From Gammaproteobacteria bacterium (GTDB lineage Bacteria; Pseudomonadota; Gammaproteobacteria; Steroidobacterales; Woeseiaceae): a stretch of DNA of 11,842 bases. Shown piece after piece: positions 5,460 through 11,842 of this stretch (position 1 is its first letter; every line of letters begins with the position of its first letter). Made by a program: the position numbers and the translations under genes. The stretch is taken from assembly GCA_030641695.1 (NCBI GenBank), contig DAOWGY010000315.1, positions 1-11,842 of the forward strand, in the 5' to 3' direction. The notes below the pieces were generated by a model. It did not search any database. It was not told the DNA's origin and saw only the letters and a program-made list of their open reading frames with translations.

Positions 5460-7502
5460 ATGACTAACGAGTTAGCCCTGTGGCTATCGATCGGTGCTGG
5501 CGTTCTCGCCGTACTATTCGGGCTAATTACAACACAGTGGATTCTCAAGCAGCCGGCCGGCAACGACCGGATGCAGGAAATATCAAAAGCCATCCAGGAA
5601 GGCGCCAGTGCCTACATGAATCGCCAGTACGGCACGATCGCTATCGTCGGCGTCGTATTATTCGTCATCCTGGGCATCGTACTGGACTGGTATACCTCGA
5701 TCGGCTTCGCGATCGGCGCAATTTTTTCGGCAATGGCTGGCTACATCGGCATGTACGTTTCGGTTCGCGCCAATGTACGTACCGCCGAAGCGGCGAGCAA
5801 GGGCGTCAACCCTGCGCTGAATATCGCCTTCAAGGGCGGCGCCATTACCGGCCTGCTCGTTGTCGGCCTGGGCCTGATTGGCGTTGCCGGTTACTTTCTG
5901 CTGCTGAAGACCATGGGCGCAACGGATGAGAAAGCCATACACGCGCTCGTCGGCCTCGCCTTCGGTGGCTCGTTGATTTCGATCTTCGCGCGTCTCGGCG
6001 GCGGTATCTTCACCAAGGGCGCTGATGTCGGCGCAGACCTTGTCGGCAAAGTCGAAGCCGGCATTCCGGAGGACGACCCGCGCAACCCTGGTGTCATCGC
6101 CGACAACGTTGGTGACAACGTCGGCGATTGCGCCGGCATGGCGGCCGACTTGTTCGAGACCTACGCCGTCACGATCATTGCGACGATGCTGCTTGGCTGT
6201 ATGGCCGTGGACCAATTAGGCTCGTCCGCCGTCGTGTACCCGCTGATTCTGGGTGCGATTTCGATCGTTGCCTCGATTATCGGCACCTTCTTCGTTCGCA
6301 CATCGGATAGCGGTAATATCATGGGCGCTTTGTACAAGGGTATGATCGTCGCCGGCGTTCTCGCTGCTATCGCGTTCTACCCGGTTACCAACATGATGAT
6401 GGGCGACACCGGCAATGCGACCGGAATATTCGGTTCTGCCCTGATTGGCCTCGCGCTCACAGCCGCGATGGTAATGATCACCGAGTACTATACCGGCACC
6501 GATTTCAAACCGGTTAAAACGATTGCCGCCGCCTCACTGACCGGTGACGCGACAAACATCATCGCGGGCCTCGGCATATCAATGAAGGCGACGACACTGC
6601 CGGTTATCGCAGTCTGCGCCAGCATCTGGGGAGCGTTCGCATTGGCGCCTGCCGGCGACGAGATTGGCGGCCTTTACAACATCGCGATCGCAGCGACAGC
6701 GATGCTGTCGATGACAGGTATCGTGGTTGCGCTCGATGCATTCGGACCAATTACTGACAACGCAGGCGGCATCGCCGAGATGGCAGATCTGCCGCCCGAG
6801 ATTCGCAAGATCACGGACCGACTTGACGCCGTCGGCAATACCACGAAGGCCGTCACCAAAGGCTACGCAATCGGCTCTGCTGGTCTCGCCGCCCTCGTGC
6901 TGTTTGCTGATTACACGGCAGCGCTCGACGCTCTGGCGATCGACGCCGTGTTTCACCTTGACGATCACCTTGTCATCATCGGCTTGTTCATTGGCGGCCT
7001 CGTGCCGTTCCTGTTCGCGTCGATGGCTATGGAGGCTGTCGGTCGCGCCGCTGGTTCGGTCGTGACCGAGGTCAGGCGTCAGTTCAAGGAAATCGAGGGC
7101 ATCATGGAAGGCACTGGCAAGCCGGATTACACTCGCGCCGTCGACCTGCTGACCAAAGCCGCCATCAAGGAAATGATCGTGCCCTCGTTGCTGCCGATCC
7201 TCGTGCCACTGGCCGTTGGCCTGCTGCTGGGCCCGAAGGCGCTCGGCGGCTTGCTGCTCGGCACAATCATCACAGGACTGTTCCTCGCGATCTCGATGAC
7301 CGCGGGCGGTGGCGCCTGGGATAACGCCAAGAAGTACATTGAAGACGGTAATTTTGGCGGCAAGGGTTCGGACGCGCACAAGGCGGCCATTACCGGCGAC
7401 ACGGTTGGCGACCCGTACAAGGATACGGCCGGCCCGGCGATCAACCCGTTGATCAAGATCATCAACATCGTCGCATTGCTCATGGTTCCGCTGCTTGCCT
7501 GA
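5460..7502 (+). CDS. hppA: Membrane-bound proton-translocating pyrophosphatase, K+-independent type
   Basis: Integral inner-membrane pump coupling PPi hydrolysis to proton export, or the reverse. The 680-residue length suits the family, whose members have about 16 membrane helices. Signatures: EGASAYMNRQY at 47-57, GGGIFTKGADVGADLVGKVE at 180-199 with the PPi-binding DVGADLVGKVE, the acidic GDNVGDCAGMAAD at 218-230, TDNAGGIAEM at 432-441, and GDTVGDPYKDTAGPAINP at 646-663. K463 and T466 in GNTTKAVTKG replace the alanine pair of K+-requiring enzymes, predicting a K+-independent pump. The helix SLISIFARLGGG resembles H+- rather than Na+-pumping members. ATG 5460 has a GGAG ribosome-binding site. 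It follows pfp, giving a shared PPi economy, and ends in a strong terminator. Confidence 0.97.
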   Translation: MTNELALWLSIGAGVLAVLFGLITTQWILKQPAGNDRMQEISKAIQEGASAYMNRQYGTIAIVGVVLFVILGIVLDWYTSIGFAIGAIFSAMAGYIGMYVSVRANVRTAEAASKGVNPALNIAFKGGAITGLLVVGLGLIGVAGYFLLLKTMGATDEKAIHALVGLAFGGSLISIFARLGGGIFTKGADVGADLVGKVEAGIPEDDPRNPGVIADNVGDNVGDCAGMAADLFETYAVTIIATMLLGCMAVDQLGSSAVVYPLILGAISIVASIIGTFFVRTSDSGNIMGALYKGMIVAGVLAAIAFYPVTNMMMGDTGNATGIFGSALIGLALTAAMVMITEYYTGTDFKPVKTIAAASLTGDATNIIAGLGISMKATTLPVIAVCASIWGAFALAPAGDEIGGLYNIAIAATAMLSMTGIVVALDAFGPITDNAGGIAEMADLPPEIRKITDRLDAVGNTTKAVTKGYAIGSAGLAALVLFADYTAALDALAIDAVFHLDDHLVIIGLFIGGLVPFLFASMAMEAVGRAAGSVVTEVRRQFKEIEGIMEGTGKPDYTRAVDLLTKAAIKEMIVPSLLPILVPLAVGLLLGPKALGGLLLGTIITGLFLAISMTAGGGAWDNAKKYIEDGNFGGKGSDAHKAAITGDTVGDPYKDTAGPAINPLIKIINIVALLMVPLLA

Positions 7503-7523
7503 GTAGCTGAGTACATCGACATC

Positions 7524-7560
7524 AAAGGCCGCCAGGCTGTCGCCTGGCGGCCTTTTTTTT
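7524..7560 (+). terminator. Intrinsic terminator of hppA
   Basis: A perfect 11-bp stem, GGCCGCCAGGC (7527-7537) with GCCTGGCGGCC (7542-7552), closes a 4-base loop. Three A bases before and eight T bases after it (7553-7560) complete a textbook Rho-independent terminator 22 bp past the hppA stop. Confidence 0.95.
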
Positions 7561-7566
7561 GACTTG

Positions 7567-7594
7567 GCGGCCTGTCGGCCGCAGCTTTCGCTGC
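7567..7594 (+). repeat. Two further hairpins after the terminator
   Basis: GCGGCC/GGCCGC (7567-7572 with 7577-7582) has a TGTC loop like the terminator's, and GCAGC/GCTGC (7581-7585 with 7590-7594) follows, overlapping it by two bases. Neither has a T-run. The first may be a partial duplication of the terminator stem. Confidence 0.45.
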
Positions 7595-7694
7595 AACGGA
7601 ACCATCAGAACTTCGTCAGGAATCCGTCAGGCACTGGAACTGCGTGTCATCGATCATCAAGGCTCGGATTATCCGTCCCGAACAGGAGTAGACG

Positions 7695-8297
7695 ATGCAA
7701 TTTTTCAATCTTCCCCTCGTAGCACGACTGGGCCTTGCCGTGCTTTCCGGCATGCTGACTTTCCCTGCCATCCTGCTCGACTCGGCATTTGGACCTGATT
7801 CGTACCCGCCGATTTTTTCGTGGTGGCTGATCCTGCACGGCATTGTATTCGGGCTTCTGGTCATGGCGCCGTTCGTGAATAGCAGCCAGCTTCGCGTACC
7901 GCGAGTTGCCGCGCTCGCCGTCGCAAGCATCTTTATCTACGATGCGGCTATCAGGATTCCGGACCTCATCGAGGTCGAGGGTATCGGCGATACCGGTGAT
8001 TTCATCCTCGCTGGCATCACGGGCGCTTTGCTGGTCGCTACGGCCGTGAGGTTCATTGCACCGTTACGGGTGGGCCTGGCGTACTGGGGATTCAGTTTCC
8101 TGGCCGGGCTGATCGGCGGCTACATCTTCAGCCAGACCTTTGAGGTCTGCAACTGGGATGAGTGCACGGCGGTCTGGATGATACTGCCGTACGCATCGGG
8201 CTGGATCGTCTGGCAGTCGCTGATCTGTGCGGCAATGTTTCATGGCATGCGCCGAACTGCAACGGCGCAGACCGCCTACGGGTTGAGTATGCGGTAG
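7695..8297 (+). CDS. Unidentified six-segment inner-membrane protein
   Basis: A 200-residue protein I do not recognise. Six hydrophobic segments are visible near 8-28, 42-62, 70-88, 103-122, 126-147 and 160-182. Arginines cluster in the loops after segments 2 and 4 and at the C-terminus, and acidic residues in the loops after 1, 3 and 5, so both ends should be cytoplasmic. The loop after segment 5 (about 148-158) carries two cysteines, C152 and C157, in CNWDEC, facing the periplasm on this topology and able to form a disulfide or bind a metal. The ATG at 7695 has AGGAG 6 nt upstream (7684-7688), a strong ribosome-binding site. It follows the hppA terminator, so it has its own promoter, which I could not place. 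Its 3' end overlaps the convergent GGDEF/EAL gene by 22 bp. Confidence 0.85.
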   Translation: MQFFNLPLVARLGLAVLSGMLTFPAILLDSAFGPDSYPPIFSWWLILHGIVFGLLVMAPFVNSSQLRVPRVAALAVASIFIYDAAIRIPDLIEVEGIGDTGDFILAGITGALLVATAVRFIAPLRVGLAYWGFSFLAGLIGGYIFSQTFEVCNWDECTAVWMILPYASGWIVWQSLICAAMFHGMRRTATAQTAYGLSMR

Positions 8298-10603
8298 GTG
8301 CCGGTCGTAACTGCGCCGAGGTTCATCGGCGATTCGACGAAGTGCCCCTGCACAAAGTCGACGCCGACATCTCGTAGCCAGTCGAAATCCTCCTGGTGCT
8401 CGACCTGCTCCGCAACAACCCGGAATTTCATCGTCCGTGCGAGTTTGATCATCGCGGCAACCATCTCCTGGTTGACCTCATCCGTCTGCAGGTTGCGCGT
8501 ATACATGCCGTCGATCTTCAGGTAATCGATCGGCAAATGCTTGAGACTCGCGAACGACCCCATGCCGCTGCCGAAATCGTCCAGGGAAAATTCGCAACCG
8601 ATACCGTGCAGGACTTCGATGAAACGCTGTGCTTGCTGGATATTGGCGAGAATCGCCTTTTCGGTGACTTCGAAACAGATCGAAGACGGCGAGACGCCGG
8701 TGCGATCCAGCGCCTCGACGACAAAGCCCAGGAATGCCTCGTCGGCGATGGTCTGACCCGACAGATTGATCGCGCAACTGCGCTGACCTGCCAGTTTGAG
8801 TTCGCCACCGGATAATGCGCTCAGTGTCGCGTTAACCACCCATCGGTCAATTTGCGGCATCAACTGATAGCGCTCGGCGGGCCGCAGAAAATCGGCCGTG
8901 TCCGGCGCGCGGCTGCGACCGTCAGGCAGGCGAATCAGAATTTCAAGGGCCGGGCCAGAATCGGCACCGCTGGTCATCGCGATAATCGGCTGTACGGCGA
9001 GCTCGAAGCCATCTTCGTGCAGCGCTGACTGCAATTCCCGCAGCCACTGGATGTCGCCACGCTCACGAGCGATGGCTTCGTCACGGGCTGAATAAATATG
9101 TACTCTGCCACGCCCCTCCTGCTTGGCGACATAGCACGCCGAATCCGCCGCGCTCATGAGATCCTGGACCGTACCACTGACATGACTGATTTCGACGAGG
9201 CCGATGGAAATACCAATGTTGAAGATCTTGTCCTTCCAGACGAAGCGGTAGTCCGCGATCGCATTACAGATGTCCATCGCGATTTGTCGTGCTTTTTCGA
9301 TAGGGCAACCGATGAGCAATGCGCCGAATTCATCACCGCCCAGTCGGCCGACAAAATCAGAGTCGCGCACCTGATCTTTGATCAACGACGCGACCTCGCG
9401 AAGCATGTTGTCGCCCGCGAGATGACCGCAGCTGTCGTTCACTGCCTTGAAGCGATCGAGGTCCATGTAGAAGAGCATATGCACCGCCTCTTCCGAATGC
9501 GCCGAGTCCATCGCCTCATCGAGACGTCGCTCGAATTCGCGCCGGTTGACGAGCCCTGTCATCGGGTCATGGGTCGCCTGGTAGCTCATCTGACGAGTCA
9601 GGCCGCGCAACTCGCCAACATCGTGAAATACCACGACCGTTCCAGATATGCTTTCACCCGGGCCGCGAATGGGCGATGCGGATAGCTCGACCGAATGTTC
9701 GTGCTCGCCGTCGCGACTGACCATCACGGCACGCCGGCCCATGTTGACCCGCCGTCGCATCGCGAGACATCGATCGACGGGATCACCGAGCGGACGCCGG
9801 TCCGTGTCGTCAACCAGCGTAAACAACTCACCGACCTTGTGTCCTGCCGCATCGTCCCGGCTCGTGCCGACGAGCGTCTCCGCGGCCCGATTCATGTAAT
9901 CGATGCGAGCATCGTTGTCAGTTGTGATGACTCCCTCGGCGATGGATTCCAGCGTGTATTGCGCTTGCCGTTTGCTGCGCGACAGTGACACCTCGAGACT
10001 TTTGCGGTGACTGACGTCACGCGCTACCGTGAGGATTGCCCGATGGCCGTGAAATTCGATAGTGGAACTCTGTGCCTCTACCCACAATCCCGCCCGATTG
10101 CCGTTGATCAACTGGATTTCGAGGCGCCGCGGAGCCTCCTCGCTGGCCAGTCGCCGCGCGACCGACTTACGAAACAACGCCCGGTAGGCGGGCTTGACGA
10201 GATCTGCAATATCGCGCCCGACGAGTTGCGCAGGCTCGAGACCTATCAGCGATGCCGCAGATTCGTTGGCCAGCATAATCTTGTCGTCGTGTATAAGGAC
10301 AATCTCGGGCAGAGTGCGCGCGAAATCGCGGAACAAGCGATCGCGGCCCTGAATTTTTTTGTCGCGCTCGCCGAGTGCATCGAATAGTCGATTGATCGTT
10401 ATCGCAAGATCGGCCAGATCGGAATGCTCGCCGACATTGAGCCTGCGACCGACCGAGGCGTCCCCCGAGACTGCCACCATCTCGTCCCTGAGCGTCCGCA
10501 CACGATGAGCGAGGCGGCGCCGCGCGGCGAGAATCAGGACAGCGGCGACAACGAGCACCACCAGTACTGAGGACAACGCGATGATAATGACGATTGAATC
10601 CAT
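8276..10603 (-). CDS. Membrane-anchored PAS-GGDEF-EAL cyclic-di-GMP synthase/phosphodiesterase
   Basis: A 775-residue signalling protein that makes and/or degrades cyclic-di-GMP. Domains in order: one membrane helix (4-26) with almost nothing outside, a HAMP-like linker (about 29-80; DLADLAITINRLFDAL), a PAS domain (about 88-200), a second PAS (about 210-335), GGDEF (about 337-505) and EAL (about 520-765). The synthase half keeps GGDEF at 422-426 and the inhibitory RxxD site RDSD at 413-416, five residues upstream. The phosphodiesterase half reads EIL rather than EAL (E554) but keeps N613, E645 in FEVTE, D675-D676 in DDFGSG, K696, E732/E735 and Q752, so both halves look catalytically able. 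The layout recalls MorA/RbdA-type dispersal regulators of pseudomonads. Without a periplasmic domain, the PAS modules probably sense cytoplasmic cues. The start has no clear ribosome-binding site. Confidence 0.93.
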   Translation of the reverse strand: MDSIVIIIALSSVLVVLVVAAVLILAARRRLAHRVRTLRDEMVAVSGDASVGRRLNVGEHSDLADLAITINRLFDALGERDKKIQGRDRLFRDFARTLPEIVLIHDDKIMLANESAASLIGLEPAQLVGRDIADLVKPAYRALFRKSVARRLASEEAPRRLEIQLINGNRAGLWVEAQSSTIEFHGHRAILTVARDVSHRKSLEVSLSRSKRQAQYTLESIAEGVITTDNDARIDYMNRAAETLVGTSRDDAAGHKVGELFTLVDDTDRRPLGDPVDRCLAMRRRVNMGRRAVMVSRDGEHEHSVELSASPIRGPGESISGTVVVFHDVGELRGLTRQMSYQATHDPMTGLVNRREFERRLDEAMDSAHSEEAVHMLFYMDLDRFKAVNDSCGHLAGDNMLREVASLIKDQVRDSDFVGRLGGDEFGALLIGCPIEKARQIAMDICNAIADYRFVWKDKIFNIGISIGLVEISHVSGTVQDLMSAADSACYVAKQEGRGRVHIYSARDEAIARERGDIQWLRELQSALHEDGFELAVQPIIAMTSGADSGPALEILIRLPDGRSRAPDTADFLRPAERYQLMPQIDRWVVNATLSALSGGELKLAGQRSCAINLSGQTIADEAFLGFVVEALDRTGVSPSSICFEVTEKAILANIQQAQRFIEVLHGIGCEFSLDDFGSGMGSFASLKHLPIDYLKIDGMYTRNLQTDEVNQEMVAAMIKLARTMKFRVVAEQVEHQEDFDWLRDVGVDFVQGHFVESPMNLGAVTTGTYRILNP

Positions 10604-10957
10604 TCAGGAACCAATATCCGAGGTCACTCGCGCCACTGCAAGTACCTGACCACATGCTGATGCAATCGCATCGGCATGCGTAGTCTTCGTGCTGTCGGCC
10701 TGCGCCGCGAGTGATGCCGCTCAATGATCATTTGTTATTATTGGCCGCCCGGTTCTCTGCCACGCATGCGGAGACTCGAGGTTAAGAAGCGCCGTAAAAT
10801 AAGGCATCTGTAAGCATATCCCAGCGACTGAAGCCGACTGCCGCGATTCACCATAATTCGGCAGTCGGTAGCAGCCGTCGCAGACCGGTGCCACAGCAGG
10901 CGGCGATGACAGTTTGGCTTTCGTCTTTCTTTTGAATGGCTTAGGAACAGTGGCAAG
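10604..10957. other. 354-bp gap between divergent genes, with a long hairpin
   Basis: No gene is supported. A 91-codon open frame on the minus strand (10721-10996) overlaps the methyltransferase start antisense, lacks a ribosome-binding site and resembles nothing known. The gap must hold promoters for both divergent flanking genes. A/T-rich candidates are TATTAT at 10736-10741 and TAAAAT at 10795-10800 on the plus strand, but neither has a good -35 box. The clearest structure is the hairpin at 10824-10881. Confidence 0.5.
10824..10881. repeat. Long imperfect hairpin / dyad upstream of the methyltransferase gene
   Basis: A perfect 10-bp inverted repeat, CCGACTGCCG (10834-10843) with CGGCAGTCGG (10859-10868), surrounds a 15-nt A/T-rich centre. 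An outer 5-bp pair, GCGAC (10824-10828) with GTCGC (10877-10881), extends it past an internal loop. No T-run follows on either strand. It could be an operator dyad, a leader structure or part of a small RNA. Confidence 0.55.
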
Positions 10958-11608
10958 ATGAATATTGATTTCGCTCGACAACAGATGATCGATCAACAGA
11001 TTCGCGCCTGGACGATACTCGATCCGGACGTACTGGATGTGCTCGTAACAACGCCCCGCGAACAGTTCGTGCCCCCGGCGTACGAGTCCCTTGCGTTTGC
11101 AGACATGGAAATTCCGCTCGGCCGCGGGCAGTCCATGATGACGCCCACTTTGGAAGGACGTGTATTGCAGTCGCTCGAACTAAATCGCGACGACAGCATA
11201 CTCGAGATCGGCACTGGCAGTGGCTTTCTCACCGCGTGCCTGGCAAGGCTGGCCGATTTCGTGACGAGCATCGACATCCACGACGAATTCGTGCAAAACG
11301 CGGCTGCCAATCTCAACGAGGCCGGGATCGAGAACGCCACACTCACGACGATGGATGCCACACAGGAACTGCCCGCCGGACGATACAACGCAATCGTGGT
11401 AACCGCTTCGGTGCAGACACTGGATACCCGATTCATCGATGCGCTTCAGCCTGGCGGCCGATTATTCATCGTCGTCGGCTCGGCGCCCGTCATGGATGCG
11501 CGCCTCGTGCGACGCGCGGATAATAGCCGCTGGCACAGCGAATCCCTTTTCGAAACGGAATTGACCCCGCTTGTCAATAGTGCGTCGCCGCCGCAATTTT
11601 CGTTTTGA
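10958..11608 (+). CDS. Protein-L-isoaspartate O-methyltransferase-like SAM-dependent methyltransferase
   Basis: A 216-residue cytoplasmic methyltransferase of the PCMT family, which repairs isoaspartyl residues in aged proteins using S-adenosylmethionine. Visible: the N-terminal PREQFVPP at 33-40 and FADMEIPLGRGQSMMTP at 47-63, equivalent to the PIGHGQTIS-QP substrate region of Pcm, then SAM motif I LEIGTGSG at 82-89, an acidic residue ending strand 2 (SIDIHDE, 104-110), and LQPGGRLFIVVG at 163-174. The substrate loop has QSMMTP instead of QTISQP, so this is a divergent PCMT-like subgroup whose true substrate is uncertain; I give no symbol. AGGAA at 10943-10947 lies 10 nt before the ATG. It diverges from the c-di-GMP gene across a 354-bp gap and precedes another plus-strand gene. 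Confidence 0.87.
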   Translation: MNIDFARQQMIDQQIRAWTILDPDVLDVLVTTPREQFVPPAYESLAFADMEIPLGRGQSMMTPTLEGRVLQSLELNRDDSILEIGTGSGFLTACLARLADFVTSIDIHDEFVQNAAANLNEAGIENATLTTMDATQELPAGRYNAIVVTASVQTLDTRFIDALQPGGRLFIVVGSAPVMDARLVRRADNSRWHSESLFETELTPLVNSASPPQFSF

Positions 11609-11755
11609 GCGGAACAAACTTCGACAGTTCATGGAAACCACTTCGACGCCTGCTGCATCTATTCACTGTTGCTGCCGTTGTATGATGCAGGCGAACTTTG
11701 GCGGCTCAAGGGCGTCGGACAGCGGAGGCGACGCTTCTTTCCGTAACTGGTTTAG

Positions 11756-11764
11756 TGATATAGT
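11756..11764 (+). promoter_or_regulatory. Candidate extended -10 promoter for the last gene
   Basis: TGATATAGT matches TGnTATAAT with one mismatch and lies about 56 bp before the ATG at 11820, giving a leader near 50 nt. No good -35 box is present. A second -10-like TATGAT occurs at 11681-11686 without partner elements. Confidence 0.4.
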
Positions 11765-11819
11765 AGACCATAACACCTGATTTGCGGCCCCGGCCGTTCG
11801 ACTCGTGGAATCCAAACCT

Positions 11820-11842
11820 ATGAAAAACCTTCTGACTTTCAA
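11820..11842 (+). CDS. 5' end of a truncated gene, possibly a secreted or outer-membrane protein (TolC-like?)
   Basis: Only seven complete codons from the ATG are present, reading MKNLLTF, cut by the window edge. The Lys followed by hydrophobic residues fits the start of a signal peptide. An in-frame GTG at 11805 could start it five residues earlier. As I recall, a PCMT-like methyltransferase gene often precedes tolC in gammaproteobacteria, which is the only reason to suggest TolC; the sequence itself cannot show it. No strong ribosome-binding site is visible, though TGGAA lies at 11806-11810. Confidence 0.4.

Noticed and set aside
6579..7379. A 266-codon frame antisense to hppA
   Set aside because: Composition is that of a shadow frame (His/Arg/Gln-rich, no domains), and the opposite strand encodes a fully conserved pump.
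9098..9685. A 195-codon plus-strand frame inside the GGDEF/EAL gene
   Set aside because: It is a complement of the GGDEF region with no ribosome-binding site and no family resemblance.
10721..10996. A 91-codon minus-strand frame in the 10.6-11.0 kb gap
   Set aside because: No ribosome-binding site, overlaps the methyltransferase start, and resembles no known protein; the dyad at 10824-10881 explains part of the sequence better.
11571..11780. A 69-codon plus-strand frame after the methyltransferase gene
   Set aside because: Its start lies inside the methyltransferase gene in another frame, it has no proper ribosome-binding site, and it spans the predicted promoter of the next gene.

Overview
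The window reads as ordinary chromosomal DNA of a gammaproteobacterium. It is fairly GC-rich and densely packed, with no mobile elements, CRISPR arrays, rRNA or recognisable tRNA genes. The case for a gammaproteobacterium rests on Mpl (a peptidoglycan-recycling ligase), RNase D, a proteobacterial-length adenylate kinase, and a PPi-dependent phosphofructokinase of the type found in methanotrophs and xanthomonads, lying next to a membrane pyrophosphatase. The genus cannot be told from the sequence.

Layout. 1-202 has no convincing gene but holds nested inverted repeats just downstream of mpl. 203-2085 is a two-gene minus-strand unit: a small five-segment membrane protein, then mpl. rnd (2165-3238, plus) diverges from it and meets adk (3233-3871, minus) tail to tail, with both stop codons inside the six bases CTATAG. 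adk diverges from pfp (4049-5311, plus) across 177 bp that contain tightly packed, mutually exclusive hairpins. pfp is followed by hppA (5460-7502, plus), which has an extended -10 promoter overlapping the pfp stop codon and a structured leader. A strong intrinsic terminator (7524-7560) closes this block. Next come an unidentified six-segment membrane protein (7695-8297, plus) and a convergent gene, overlapping it by 22 bp, for a TM-HAMP-PAS-PAS-GGDEF-EAL cyclic-di-GMP enzyme (8276-10603, minus). A 354-bp gap with a long hairpin precedes a protein-L-isoaspartate methyltransferase-like gene (10958-11608, plus). The window ends a few codons into another plus-strand gene, probably a secreted or outer-membrane protein.

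How the genes fit together. adk, pfp and hppA form a nucleotide/pyrophosphate energy group. Ligases and polymerases release AMP and PPi. Adk returns AMP to the ADP pool, PFP uses PPi in place of ATP for reversible phosphorylation of fructose 6-phosphate, and HppA couples PPi hydrolysis or synthesis to proton movement across the membrane. Residue choices in HppA (Lys at the K+-site) predict a K+-independent proton pump. mpl belongs to murein recycling. The GGDEF/EAL protein is a c-di-GMP signalling enzyme with both catalytic signatures and the inhibitory site intact.

I do not see a clearly new multi-gene system. The most worthwhile leads are the half-retained zinc site in the adenylate kinase lid, the mutually exclusive hairpins between adk and pfp, the structured hppA leader, the long hairpin before the methyltransferase gene, and the two unidentified membrane proteins.
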